Positions 37,357 to 49,832 are shown, counted from the stretch's first letter. The stretch: DNA of 64,000 nucleotides from Apostichopus japonicus (GCF_037975245.1 NC_092564.1:2631984-2695983), one strand, 5' to 3'. Notes: a model not told the origin generated them from the sequence alone. Program-made: numbers and translations.

Positions 37357-38640
37357 ATAGATATAACTCTAGTCATGTAAAAAGATGTACCTGTGTAAGA
37401 AAGTATAGCCTAATTAAAGAGTAGTTAGGTGTGGTAGGGTTAAACTTCAATCGAAAGTATCATTTCTTTCCCAATTTGTAATAGAGATTGAATCATGACT
37501 AAGCTATATAGGCGTGGTAGTATACAGGACATTATTCACGAAAAGAAGAGAAAAACATTCTGTTAGAAAAACAAAACAGAAAAATATCATGTAGCCGTTT
37601 CCAAAACCCTCCAGACTCCCTCTTCAAGAAATCATTAAGTTGGGCGTGTCAATACAGAATGTTCACCTAACGGAAAACGTATTTATGGGGATATGTATCA
37701 AACTCTTCCAACCAGCCCGCCAATTATACTATACTGACCCGACTTAAATATGGCGAGGTACATGTTGTTGCCATGGGTTTTGTCGTCTCTTGGGTTGAAG
37801 GTAATACATTATGTATCTGGTGGGTGGGTGGGTGTGGTGTATATATCATGACCTCTGGTGGGTGGCATACATACCGTGGCTATATATCACATACTTATTG
37901 ATAAAAGACGCATTTTTACTATAGGCGTAGTCACAGAAGTCGTCACTCAACCGGTACATCGTATCGTCTGTGGGCGTGATACATGTTTGGAAGTATAAAC
38001 AATATACTGAAACTATATGATAATTCTGCTTACATTATTGTCATTAAGTTAAAACAATTACTAGTCTCTGATGATAACCAGTTTCGCCTTTCTATATATA
38101 TCGACTAATTTTAAATGACTTTGATAACATTTCAATCTTAGGTTTGATAATAGACACAACGATTGTCAGGGTGTGTGCGTGTTTATTGTCCACTTCACAA
38201 GTCTCGGGGTACTTGGCTTAAAGCCATGCAGGGGAAAGTGGAAAGCCCAAATGAAGCCACGCCCCTCACGTCAAGGTTACACGGACCGTAGCAAAGATTT
38301 AATTATGTGGGCTGTAATAGACTACGGTTAGAACCCCACTGCTGTCCAACCCCATGGGTGAAAGTTACGCATTTTGTGAGACTTTCATCAACAAATACCA
38401 TCATATATGTCACCTTCCATAAGGTTACTCAGGTGTGTCTCAATGGTCCTGGGGGAAACCCCTTCCCTCAAGCTTAGATATGTCTGTTTGTTTTGTACCT
38501 TCTTTCCCCTTCCTCGTACTTTTATTACTTAGGGCCTATACAGTATGTTCCTTATAAGGCCTCTGATTTTGTGTGCAACAGTCAAGTCTAATGATAAGCC
38601 ATCTTCCACAATGTCCGGTTCACAAGAGAGATTCCAACAA
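37357..38640. other. Intergenic, no gene recognised
   Basis: No coding or transposon signature seen. A GGTGGGTGGGTGGG run occurs near 37820-37835. Confidence 0.5.
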
Positions 38641-38649
38641 TGTTATCGG

Positions 38650-38755
38650 ACTCGGCTCGGACCCTAGTGGACTCGAACGTGGCTCGGGCTCGTGGCCCTG
38701 TGGACTCGTACTTGGTTCGGACTCGCTCTATAGGTGGACTCGACTCCAACCCTGG
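38650..38755. repeat. GGACTCG-rich short repeat patch
   Basis: GGACTCG or CGGACTCG-like heptamers recur at irregular 15-25 bp intervals in a GC-rich patch embedded in AT-rich DNA. The unit is too degenerate to define a period. Confidence 0.55.
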
Positions 38756-38950
38756 CGCTTGTACATGCTAGATATTTGGCCAATTATAATGTTGGGGTTT
38801 TGATGACCTGGAACTGATTGAAACGTATACTTGGCATGACAGGACATGACTGTTGCAGACTATATGTGAAATGAAGGAACTGTATGCTGTAGGATCGCTA
38901 AGTTCATTCAGCTTAGGACGACGTGACCTAACGAAAAGAATAGGCTTATG

Positions 38951-39139
38951 CTTTTTTTAAGGAAAAGTCGCCCAGGATAGAACCTGGGCACGAAAACCAA
39001 ACTACCAAACGACTGATCCGCTCTCAACCCCAGTCCCCTTGCATTGGGACTGTGACTGTGTGATCATCGTCAGGTGTGCATAACCATTCCCCTCGAAAAG
39101 AACAGATACTACACATGATCTTAGCCAAAGGCCGAGAAG
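38951..39139 (-). mobile_element. U2-snRNA-headed SINE-like retroposon
   Basis: Read on the minus strand, the element begins CTTCTCGGCCTTTGGCTAAG and continues through GTGTAGTATCTGTTCTT. This matches the first ~45 nt of U2 snRNA (stem I and the branch-site-recognition GUAGUA) with one missing T and one A-to-T change. After that the sequence is not U2. It runs through a GGGGACTGGGGTTGAGAGC segment and a CCCAGGTTCTATCCTGGG hairpin that resembles a B-box/T-arm, and ends TTAAAAAAAG. Identical 12-14 bp duplications (AATAGGCTTATG, plus AG) flank it at 38939-38950 and 39140-39151. The duplication, oligo-A tail and RNA-derived head together indicate LINE-type retroposition. It is not a working U2 gene, because the Sm site and 3' stem-loops are absent. 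Confidence 0.85.
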
Positions 39140-39151
39140 AATAGGCTTATG

Positions 39152-40860
39152 TAGTCTAAGAAAGACTATACCATATTCAAAAGCTAATCTTATCATACAT
39201 ACGCATGAACGGCAAGTTCAAATCGAATTCGCTATAAGTTTCAATATTTTCGAAGGGTATATGAAGTGAAATAAAACTAAATTTCAAAGTTAATAAACTG
39301 AAATTTTCGATGCTCCATCTCAATGAAACATAATAACCTTCCACCATTTAAACATACACAAACACATTATGCCTATACTTTAAAGATTTACCAGTCTTAT
39401 AGTGAGGAAAACTATGCCTCACGACTTTATCGAGTAGGCTATATATAGTATTGAAAGATTGAGTTGAAGTTGAAGATCGAGCATAAGTGACCATTATTTT
39501 ATCATCTAGCTTTTTTTTTAGGCCAACACTGATAACCTTAATGAAGCTGAAAAAACTATAACCAAATATCTCCCAATTCGATAAAAGAAACAGAACACGA
39601 CGAGATTCTTAGCAACACGATCACCGCAATAATGAAATGGCTCATTAAGCGTTTCCGTCCGTCTTATAATTCTAGGTAACAATGATTTATTTATAAACCA
39701 ATCTTCTTTGGAATATCTGTCAGATTGACGTGTAATTTATAATTAAATCTGCAGAAAAAAGGGCGATCTTTGATATGTGTTTGACTATGATATATCTTTC
39801 TAATACAGGCCTAATATTGGAAACATGACCATCAACGTATGCCTTTCGCATTGAGATGTAGGCTTTTCATTTTCCGTAACATATCATTTGTTAGGCTATT
39901 TGCCTCAAGAATAGTATCTCATGCATGCATTTTTGCTCGTGAACCATGACCGAGCCAGCAACGGAACTGAAAATGGGATTGTTTTGCAATAGCTATATAT
40001 GACGTTAACAAGTAGAACAGTACCCTTATTCAGGAAATAATGACGTCTTTACACAGGATACTCATGAACCTTTGCAAGCAATGAACACATTGATGGATCT
40101 ATCAACAAGGAACATCCGGTTTTGCTTAGTGTTAGGTCAAGTGAAAGAATGGAAGATGGTGTTGAAAACAGTGAACGATAACAATAATCTCAGGTCATCT
40201 TCTGCATGTAAAAATATATGTAACATCGATTAAGTATAATATTTTCGTTATACGCTGTTCCAGTAACCCCTACACTAAAGCAATACAAACAGAAATGAAC
40301 TCAAAGGTATCAAACAATGTGTTATACAACATTATCTAACTCACGTAGTAGGATAGGGGCCAAATGTGTTGCTATAGGCTAGTAATTATTACCCATGCAT
40401 ATACATATATATATATATATGGATATGGTAACGTAATATATTGTAGACTAATTAAAGAGCGTCTATACTCCGAGAAAGGAAACAACTTCCCTATATATGA
40501 TATCGTGTTTCTGGGTTATTTAAGAAAAGTTTCTATCATTTGCTTTCTAAATTTTTAAATTACTACATGAGAGTTTCTGTAAGTTTTTGAGAGTTCTTGT
40601 AAGAGATGACCGAGTTATTGATCAAACGTAGATATTTGCCAGAAGTTTTGAAAGAAACTAATGTGAACTAGATTCGTCTTTGACCACAAGTTTTGCAAGA
40701 CGGCATCTTCTTTCATCACATCTTTATCACATCATCATAACTTATGCTAACCTTACATCAACTAAAACAATAAAAACATCCCCTGCACAAAATGACGTTA
40801 GCGATCTAATTATTTTGAAGAGAAAAGTTGTTGGCTATATTCTAATCATTTCTACATTCA
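39152..40860. other. Intergenic, no gene recognised
   Basis: AT-rich DNA with a short TA run near 40402-40419 and no recognisable gene. Confidence 0.5.
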
Positions 40861-40871
40861 TTAGACTAAAC

Positions 40872-40895
40872 CTTATATATATCTATATATATATC

Positions 40896-40926
<31 letters not shown>
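40872..40926. repeat. (TA)n microsatellite
   Basis: TA runs interrupted by TATC units. Confidence 0.9.
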
Positions 40927-41358
40927 AATACATATACATATAAAATAAAATTCCCTATAATTGTCTACAAAACGTGATCAGTCAGTGAACATCATTGATG
41001 TGGTTGATGATTTTAAAACTGCTGCATGGTTGATAACTAGCATAACATCATTTCACTTTCCAGATTCATTTCTAAGTCGCTACTGCAATGATGTTTATGA
41101 ATGCTCTGGAGATGTTGTCTTTTTTGACTTGGTGCAATAATTAGCTGTTATTCAGCATCATCATAGTTAATGACAATAAAATATTCACCCGCGAAAAAGA
41201 TGCCACATAATTATGGGCTAGGCTGACATAGCTGCTATTTTATAGAGTGGTAGGTCTATGTTTAGGTTATTAACAACTTCAAAAGTGGTAAGTCTATGTA
41301 TAGGTTATCAAAAGCTGACATTAAATTTGAAAAGCAATGAAACTTATATTCCAGGCAT

Positions 41359-42402
41359 CAGGCGCGGCGGAACGGAAAAATTATTGGGGGGGGGGCTAAT
41401 GTGTGGAGACTATCTAAGCGGAGCGCCACCATCGGTTGGCGCGGAGCGTACAAGAAAATTTTGGGTTTTTTCAAACCCCCAGATGGCCGGAAACGGCACT
41501 TTCCGAGTGTTTTATGCTGCGAATAGCCCTAAAATATGGGTCTCAAGCCTGCAATTTCTCAGATTGCACGTAAAAACATTGTAATTTGTATATTCGATGG
41601 TTTTTTAAGAGAGTAGCTATTACTCGTAGTGTACTCGCAAAGATGTTTTCTGAGTGTAGTAAGGGCAGTGGCGGAGCTAGAGTATTGGTCAGGGAGGGCA
41701 GGAATGGTCTGTAGGGGCGCTTTCGACACTATCTAAGCGGAGCGCCACCACAGGTTGGCGCGGAGCGTACAGAAAATTTTTGAGTAAAGATACTCCCTAG
41801 ACTGCAGGAAATGACCCTTTCAGGGGCCTTGCTAATTTGCAGATAAACGGAGAATAAATAGGTGTCGTCGCCATTTTGTCGGAAAATTACACCAACAGAA
41901 TATGACAAATGTCAATAGGTATATGAGAGCGCAATAAAATAGTCAAAAATCGCGAATAAGTAAAAAGTAGTGAAAAGCTGAAAAGGGCGCCAGCAGTCCA
42001 TTTGAGTCCGTTAGGGGGGGGGGGGGGGCATCCTAAGTAAGGGGATGTTGGAGAACTGGCTGAAATGAGGCAAGTCATTGGCCTAAGACGAAGTTGTGTT
42101 ACGCTTACCGGTACTCACACTCACTGCTTCCACTTTTCACGGGGCGTGAAGACGCGGTTGGGGTGACAATGTGGTCTATAGCCAGGGGACGGGCCGAGGG
42201 TCCCCCAGCAATTACTAAAATTATTACACCTATAGAGTATACTTGTGCATCGGACAGATCGACAAGTATGCATTGAAAAATGGGCAGATGCACGTTTCGG
42301 AGCCTTGGTAAATATTGGGGGGGCTTATCATGCATTTGCCCCCTCAACTTTTATATTGGGGGGCTGAGCCCCCCCAAGCCCCCCCCGGTTCCGCCGCCAC
42401 TG
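41359..42402. mobile_element. hAT element with 8-bp duplication, containing a second MITE
   Basis: The left end CAGGCGCGGCGGAACGG and the complement of the right end CAGTGGCGGCGGAACCGG are inverted repeats, flanked by exact CCAGGCAT at 41351-41358 and 42403-42410. Long G-runs lie inside both ends. The AGCGGAGCGCCACC hairpin module occurs at about 41416-41450. It carries another MITE fragment from 41666. No transposase frame. Confidence 0.88.
41666..42017. mobile_element. MITE fragment, inverted relative of 62673-63061
   Basis: It aligns in reverse complement with the complete MITE at 62673-63061, from CAGTGGCGGAGC through the hairpin module, TTGCTAATTTGCAGA, AATAGGTGTC.TCGCCATTT and GGGCGCCAGCAGTCCATTTG. 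It breaks off at a G18 homopolymer, where the intact copy has GGGTCATCGCCCC. The terminal ~30 bp is missing. Confidence 0.82.
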
Positions 42403-42809
42403 CCAGGCATCCGTTGTAGTGATGTTTTCGGTAACAAGTAGGCAGTTTCCAGTGTCAAAATGTAATGTGTTTTAGAGTATCCGGTGTGACGTTATGTTCA
42501 TGTACAATAATCGGAAGGATGAGATATGTGTTCGAAGTGAGCTTATGCGTGGGTGGATTAATGTATACCGACCAGTTATTCGTCACTCACACATTATCAA
42601 TGTAATATACGATACGCTATTCTCGTTAAAGCTATACTAAGATCAAACTTACGTGGTCGTTGTTGCCTTTAAATCTTCCATTTCTTATCAGATTCACTGA
42701 AAAGTCGCAAACTTAGCCAAATGCCACCTGAATATATATATTCACGTTGTTGAATCCAATTCCATCACCAGCCACAGCACCCAACTCACACACAAGACTA
42801 AGGGTCACA

Positions 42810-43480
42810 TCACTTGCACAACCTCTATAATGCCATCTATCTGATCTCTTGTAGAGTTGTATGTTGGCGAAACCAAAACCACCCCAATGAGCGGTTCTAT
42901 GGTCACAGAGCCACAGTCAACACCATGAAGGCTGAGACCCCGGTTGGAGACCACTTTAACCTTCCCAACCATACCACTAATGACATGTCCCTACAGGGGA
43001 TTGAATCCTTACGTAGCCGTCCTGACCTAGTACGAATCAGCAGAGAGAGGCTGTGATGCAACGCCTTCGCACCATTCAACATTATGGGCTCAAGATTCAG
43101 GAAGGACGTAACTAACCTTTCTTCTGCTCCCCTCCATATACCCTTGTTTCCCCCTCTGTCACCCTCTTCTCGCAGCTCACTCCCACCTTTTTTTTCTCAA
43201 CACCTTTCTGTCTTTGTCATCTCTAGTTGATTCCCACCCTCTTCCCTTAATCCTCTATTTGTCCCTCTACTGTTTATCTCCTACCTCTCCTCTTCCCTAG
43301 TTGGCTTCTTTCTTCTCTCCTATGAGCCTTCCCTTGTTTCTTTTGTGTTCACCCTGCCCATTAATCTGTCTGTATTCTGAGCTTGTATTGGTCCCTTATG
43401 TTACTGTTACTTTGTTATTCAGCCTCTGAAGAAGATCCTGCTAGGATCGAAACGTCAGACCCACTTACTTTCACACAATA
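42810..43480 (+). pseudogene. Penelope-like element relic: GIY-YIG endonuclease end plus 3' tail
   Basis: Across at least one frameshift near 42850-42890 the plus strand encodes NAIYLISC..., a YVGET segment (42861-42875), ERFYGHRATVNTMK, ETPVGDHFNLPNHTTNDM, and GIESLRSRPDLVRISRERL followed by an LRTIQHYG-like end. This is the order of the C-terminal GIY-YIG endonuclease of Penelope-like retroelements. The YVGET and HFNLPNH signatures are particularly telling. After the coding part, a CT-rich segment (43110-43330) leads to a hammerhead-like motif at 43426-43456. The reverse transcriptase part is not present upstream, so this is a 5'-truncated copy. Confidence 0.82.
43426..43456 (+). ncRNA. Hammerhead-ribozyme-like core at the Penelope-like tail
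   Basis: The segment reads CTGAAGA, an extra A, GATCC-TGCTA-GGATC (a perfect 5-bp hairpin), GAAA, then CGTC. CTGANGA and GAAA flanking a stem II are the conserved core of hammerhead ribozymes, and such motifs are known in Penelope-like elements. The extra A and lack of an evident stem III or stem I make activity doubtful. Confidence 0.4.
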
Positions 43481-44095
43481 TTGATTTTAATCAGAAATAT
43501 AACTATAAGTCCAAATATGAATTAACATATTAAAAGAAAGCTAGGCTAGGTACCTAGCTATACGAAAGTGTGTTAGGTCTAGGTCAGGTGCTGATGTTCT
43601 TTATCATAAGGAACTAAAGAGAATTTATCAAAGTGAATACTCTCAAGTATTCGCTAACTGCAAATGAACAAGCAATTGAATTTTCCATTCGGTTCCCAAT
43701 GTTTCTTCGTCCACACAATTTTTCACGTTCCTTTTAATCGCATGTGTAATTCTAAATTGATATATTTCCAATTGTTGAATTGTTCCTCATCATTACTTGG
43801 AAAGACACGTGACTAAGAAGCCAAATTTCACAGGATTTTAGAATCATTAATCAAATCTCAGAGAGATGTATTAAAATAGGCCTATCAGATTCAGGGCATC
43901 AATCATTTTAATGCACTACACGTACTTGTGATAATATAACTTGTACTTAATGGAACTGAATCTGTTATTCACATCAAGGCTAACGCACAATGAACAAGCA
44001 GCGGTACAAAACCATCATTGTTATCGAAAAAAGGTCATAATGAGAAGAATGTTGGACATTATAGGAACAAGTACAATATAACATAAGCCTATATA

Positions 44096-44139
<44 letters not shown>

Positions 44140-45499
44140 GAGTCTCGCGTGATGAAGTTACATCATATGACTGTTGTTATTGGTGAGGTCAGATCGTTCT
44201 TTACCTGGAGATCACGGACTTAATAAGATATAAGGTTAAAATCACAATTTTTTTAACAAACTGTTATTGTTATGATTATAACAAACTTGGTGGTGAATTT
44301 GGAACGTTAATATTCCAGTTTCAATGTAATGCATTTAAACCATTATTTTTCACCACAGCCTGTGTAGATATTTATATAGCCTAATTTATATATGCTGGTA
44401 TATATAAGCTCAGTTTCGCCGTATTGGGTTTGGTTTCACACGATAGCGTTACTTTCCAACCCTGCAATTCCCAGCCATTGGCCTTTATAGTGGCGTCTTC
44501 TTTTCCAATTATAAGCATTTCGTCTCCCACCCACCACCTGCCCCCACCACCTGTCCCTATACCCACCCCTGCCTGCCTCCAATGTAACGAACTGATTTCT
44601 TGTTCTGTTGTCTTTATTCTATGGCGATCTCAATTATTCGGTTTACGGTCATTTTTCTAACATATATGTGAAATATTAAATGTTCCATTCTTAGGCAAGT
44701 TTATATGGCCGTGTCCTAGAAGATATACCTGGGAAAAGATGAGGGGTGATTAATTCTTGTAATCAAGAATGGAAGAAAAACAATACATCATACGCCACGG
44801 ACAGACGGATCTTTGTTATTAGAAGTGAGATGAAACATCTGCTCCCGTATCACTCTCACCTCATCTGCGCATGCTCTAGCGGCAATAGTCGATAAGGACG
44901 AGGTTCTAAGTATGTGGCTTTGGCTTTGGGAATCCGTCACTGTGCGCATGCGTATGATATGTGAAATAGCTTACACAATGATCTGCATATACACAGCCAA
45001 CGTGCAGAGTGATAATGTTTACAGACGATCATGCATGTCGCGGATGGTTTAACGGGATTCGTTGACATATTTTGTCCGTTCCCTCATTTTTACTTTAATT
45101 TGTTTGGCTTCTCTCTCTGTTGTTTGCTGTGTTCTCTTAATTCCCATAAACGGTAAAAAACATGAGAAAAACAGTGGCCGATGAAACAATTGAAAACCAC
45201 GTTTGCCATGTTGTTGACATACCTGTGCACTGCCTGATGACGTACATGGTCACCCACGTGGACCCTATACCATCCCTACAGATGTGACTCTTATGGTCTC
45301 GGCAGCTGCATGCACTCACCACGTGGCATGGGTCGTTGATGTGATGATTCGAACCAGTTCGGTTTGATTTATAAATCAACAAGTGTGCTTATTTCCCTCA
45401 AAAAATTATGTGGAGACTTTAAATAAGTTTATTCATGTTGAATGCGAATTGAGACTGTTCAACACTTCAATTATCGCCACTTATAACAATGCTAATCTT
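43481..45499. other. Intergenic, (TA)n at 44096-44137; no gene recognised
   Basis: Contains a perfect TA microsatellite and a CCACC-rich run near 44527-44575. The remainder is plain AT-rich DNA. Confidence 0.5.
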
Positions 45500-46922
45500 T
45501 AGGGATGCACCGGATATCCGGTCCGGCCGGACTATCCGGCCGGATAGTGAGAAATTATCCGGTTCCGGTTCCGGCCGGATATTTTTCAAAATCCGGCCGG
45601 ATCTTTTTCAAAATCTGGCCTGAATTATTCCTTAAAAGGTGTTGGTATTAACTTAAATCAATGTAAACTATTTCCAAAAATTAATAAAAACATTCAAAGT
45701 AAGGAAAAATTAGGTTAAACATGTTTAATTTAATTTTCTCAATGGTCTGACCCACTGTTTCTAAAGATCAACCAAAATAATACGACTGCTGTTATAATAC
45801 AACATGAAGCAATATACAACAAATACAGTTTGCAGTGAAATCATTTCTTGCAGCCTTCATCAGTTTAATATTGTGCAGTTAAAATAGACCATCCATATAC
45901 TTATCAGTCAAAATACTGTTCCATTGAATCTTTACTTTCCCATTATTGTTGGCATTCATGTTTTCTCTGAATTTTTATGTGTGAAACAATCTCTTATATG
46001 GTCAGAGAGAAACACTTGCATGAAATGAAATGTCCAAAATCCAAACATCTGCATTAGGACCTTAAGAAGTCAAAACAATGGATCTTTTTGTGGACCACTA
46101 CAGTCCATTTCCTGTCTAGAAAGCTGTCAATTGTTACTCATTGTTTGTGGCCATGGCAATATGCAAATTGTAATCTTGGCACTTTTATAAATAGATGAAG
46201 CAATGGACTAGAAGAGTTTCCACCAAATGGGGTGCCAGTCACAGAAAAAACAGTATCTAATTTTCTCACAGAAAAAGATATCTCTTGTCACCATGAAAGT
46301 TCCTAAAAGTTCATGAAAAACCTAAATCATTAAGTGTTCTAATGAACATTCAATTCCATTTTAAAGGATAGATAAAAGATAGATAAGAAGTTTCTTCCAC
46401 TTCTGGAAAGATGCAATGCTTTCCTTCTTTTTTTTTTTACAGATAACATTGCAGTGTAAAAATTTGTTACCAAATAATGAATAATAAAAAACAATTCTAA
46501 ATCCTGATAGTAGTGTTACTACAACAATTAAGTAATCTTTTTATTCAGTATAAAGCATGAGATTTGTGAAATGTAGCTTCCCGTTTTAAAACAAACTTCA
46601 TAGGTAGTTACAGTATTTTTCCAGCAAACAAATTTACATACTGTATCAAGCTTGTCAACAATTATATTGTAGTTATTTTATTAAAGAATGTAGATTACAC
46701 CACTTCAAGTCATATTTAATCTCATTTATGGGGTCTTAATTTCACCTTTTTTATAATATGCGTATACCTCACCTTAGATTTGCTCCTTGTTTCATACTTC
46801 TACTTCTTATTAATGATTTTCTTTTGTGTAATGAAAAAATCCGGTTCCGGCCGGATTTCATGTACTATCCGGCAAAATCCGGTTCCGGCCGGATCCAAAA
46901 ATTTGGATCCGGTGCATCCCTA
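45500..46922. mobile_element. hAT-type element with CCGG-rich subterminal repeats
   Basis: The terminal inverted repeats TAGGGATGCACCGGAT and its complement at the right end match a common animal hAT terminus. The flanking 8-mers CTAATCTT (45492-45499) and ATAATCTT (46923-46930) are a target duplication with one mismatch. Subterminal CCGGCCGGAT and CCGGTTCCGG repeats crowd the first ~115 bp and last ~85 bp, while the 1.2-kb interior is AT-rich and lacks an intact transposase. It looks like an internally degenerate or non-autonomous copy. Confidence 0.88.
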
Positions 46923-46930
46923 ATAATCTT

Positions 46931-48841
46931 GACTTAGTAAAAAAAGTATGCATTGAGCATTCACGAGCCTACACGAATATCTGCGCATTTATATATAAGT
47001 TACAATACTATTGCTAGCAGACGACATCAATATATGAAAATATGCTACTTACGTTTCAGTTTGGCGGGAACAAGCTGTAGCTTTTTTCTTTAGTTTTCAA
47101 ATACATATACAGAAATGGTGGATCTAATATGACTTACTCGGCCCTATCAATATTTGAATATTATACAGAAAACAACTTTTATTTTGCTCGAAAAAAATTG
47201 GCTTCATATTGGAAGTTGATAGAAACTTACTTTGCGATACGAAGTCAGCTGTAGTACGACACAGAATTAAAAGGAACATAAAACAATACAACGTATAGGC
47301 CTGCACTAAAGGGTCAGACCAGAAACATGTATTGTCCGCTCATCCGCATGTATCCGTTCACTTGGTTTCTATTCTTACGAAGGACTTGTGCAATTGATGT
47401 CCCCAGATGTCGTTTGCAAAGCATCACCACGTCCTCAGAAGAATGTTGTTGTTAAGGGGTACAAAGATTTGAACAAGGGCGAAAACAACGGGGTCCTCAG
47501 TCTGTATGTTAAATACACTTGTGTGTGTACATGTATACTGGTGGCAATGACATTATGACACAAATTGAAACGTTTGAATTTTAATAAAACATCTATACTG
47601 CTGAAGGAAGGCTCAACCATTTATAATATAAACAAGAAGTAATTAACAAAGTTACAATTTCCGATTGACACGTGTTAAACAAACATTTCGTGTCATCAGC
47701 GGTGAATAAAATCCTGTTACAAATTTATCACTTTATACAATTAAGCCTTTTACTTTCCTTTTGAACTTTAGACATTTCACAATAGCATAGTGTGTCATAT
47801 ATATCTGTTCAATAATCATGATATATAGACGTAATACACAGCGCGTATAAATGATTTATATTCACGTTAACTATGAATATGTGACTATATACTATACCCT
47901 ATAATGTGCTATACATAATACTGCACTGTGCTATATATACATAACACGACAGGTGGTGTAGGTTACTCTGTTCTACATGACAATAACATGACAGAAACAT
48001 TGCGCAGTCATATTTTTTATGTTGCGAGAATATTGACTGTATTCGGGATTTACATTGAGTTTTTAATAACAACAGCTGACTACCAAAGTTGACATGAACC
48101 ACAGTGATAAACATCTACATATTTAAACCCAATTTATACGAAGTCAATTCACTGAAGCAGGAAGCCGTTAAATATGATCCGTGGCCAGCTTCCTTCTATA
48201 AGTATGCAGTACTAGTCATGAAACCCATTCCCAAATTACGTTAGTGACGTCATTGATAAATGATGACTTTCTCTAAGTTTATTGAAAGAGAGAAACCATT
48301 CCTTTCTGTAATTTTTGAAAAGAAATGAGGCAATACTGAACAACTTTTATTACCAATTTAAACGAACGTGCTAAAAGGGTCATTTACAAAGATCCCTATA
48401 GGCTACGAGTATTGCCATGGTTACCAATGTGCGGTGCTTACATGCCTATAGAGTGTAGGATGCACTTGTTGACGAAAGAATACAATGGTGTTGATTTAGT
48501 CTGTTTTTACCTCCATGGTCTGACCAGGGAGTTGTTATGGAACATAACAACTCCCTGGTCTGACCAGGAGAGTTGCTAATACCATGGAGCTATTTCGGTA
48601 ATAGCTCCATGCTAATACCAAACCTACATCTGGTACATTACCATGTTCACATCTTAGTTATTGTAGTGCGTGTGCGCGCTAAAATATTGGCATTGCTGGC
48701 CAAGTGGACGATATCTAAATGACTGGACGTTGAAACTTAAAGTTTCATAGTCTCTGTACATTTGCAGTTTTAGAGGCTGGTTGTGTAACCAACTTATTAT
48801 CAGGCTGTCACGGCGCTAAGGTACCTACAATATTTTCAAAG
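46931..48841. other. Intergenic, no gene recognised
   Basis: Plain AT-rich DNA. A local inverted duplication of CAACTCCCTGGTCTGACCAG-like sequence occurs at about 48515-48575. Confidence 0.5.
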
Positions 48842-49285
48842 TTCTTCCTAATACTGCAAGCACTCCACGCGCACTACAATACTGCGTATTTGCAAAGTAC
48901 TTCCTAATATTGCAAGCACTCCACGCGCACTACAATACTGCGTATTTGCAAAGTTCTTCCTAATATTGCAAGCACTCCACGCGCACTACAATACTGCGTA
49001 TTTGCAAAGTACTTCCTAATATTGCAAGCACTCCACGCGCACTACAATACTGCGTATTTGCAAAGTACTTCCTAATATTGCAAGCACTCCACGCGCACTA
49101 CAATACTGCGTATTTGCAAAGTTCTTCCTAATATTGCAAGCACTCCACGCGCACTACAATACTGCGTATTTGCAAAGTACTTCCTAATATTGCAAGCACT
49201 CCACGCGCACTACAATACTGCGTATTTGCAAAGTACTTCCTAATATTGCAAGCACTCCACGCGCACTACAATACTGCGTATCTGC
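48842..49285. repeat. 56-bp minisatellite, about 8 copies
   Basis: The unit starts TACTTCCTAATATTGCAAGC, contains CTCCACGCGCACTACAATAC and ends TGCGTATTTGCAAAG. It repeats with an exact 56-bp period and almost no variation except TACTTCC versus TTCTTCC at the unit start. All units are contiguous, with no unique spacers. Confidence 0.95.
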
Positions 49286-49744
49286 AGGCCACTACAGCTC
49301 TAGACCTGTAGAGGGTTTGCATAGTACTTCTGTCAGTATTTTATCCGAAATTACATAATTATGTGCTTCAAAGATAGGATATCAGCATTTTCAAGGTACA
49401 ATATACCTACAGGTAATGATTGACAGCAAGCCGAGCGGGGGGGGGGGGGGAGGGGGGGTTGGTTGACGAATGAATAAAATATAACGAATCTGATAAGACT
49501 ATAAGACGTCATTTGCTATCAAAATGTTATGACTGGTCGACGCGGTAACTGAGCGAAAGACCAAACAGCTTCCAGCGATATTGTACAGTACATTACACTA
49601 ACAAAGTCGCTCCACTCCGCCCCGTCCGTGGCCACTACCCTGTCCCTTACCCTTCCACTTCTTTTTTCGCCCACCCTCCACAAGACAAACTACACTATTC
49701 ATTATTGTCATCAATTTTTTTGGGAAAATTCAGAACAGTGAAAA

Positions 49745-49832
49745 AAGTTCCAGACTCCACCGGGATTCGAGCCCGGGCCTCCCGTTCTATATGCGGACAC
49801 CCTAACCAATAAGGCTATGGACACTGGACATT
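49745..49832 (-). tRNA. tRNA-like sequence (pseudogene or SINE head)
   Basis: On the minus strand, TAGCCTTATTGGTTAGG resembles an A box and GGCTCGAATCC a B box, with a perfect 5-bp T-stem (CCGGG/CCCGG). The acceptor stem pairs only partly (GTGTCCA against TGGAGTC), and the anticodon loop is irregular. A working tRNA is unlikely. Confidence 0.5.

Noticed and set aside
39097-39139. A functional U2 snRNA gene
   Set aside because: Only the first ~43 nt resemble U2. The Sm site and stem-loops III-IV are missing, and the copy is flanked by target duplications.
48842-49285. CRISPR-like regularly spaced repeats
   Set aside because: Units are contiguous with no unique spacers, and the host is eukaryotic. 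It is a minisatellite.
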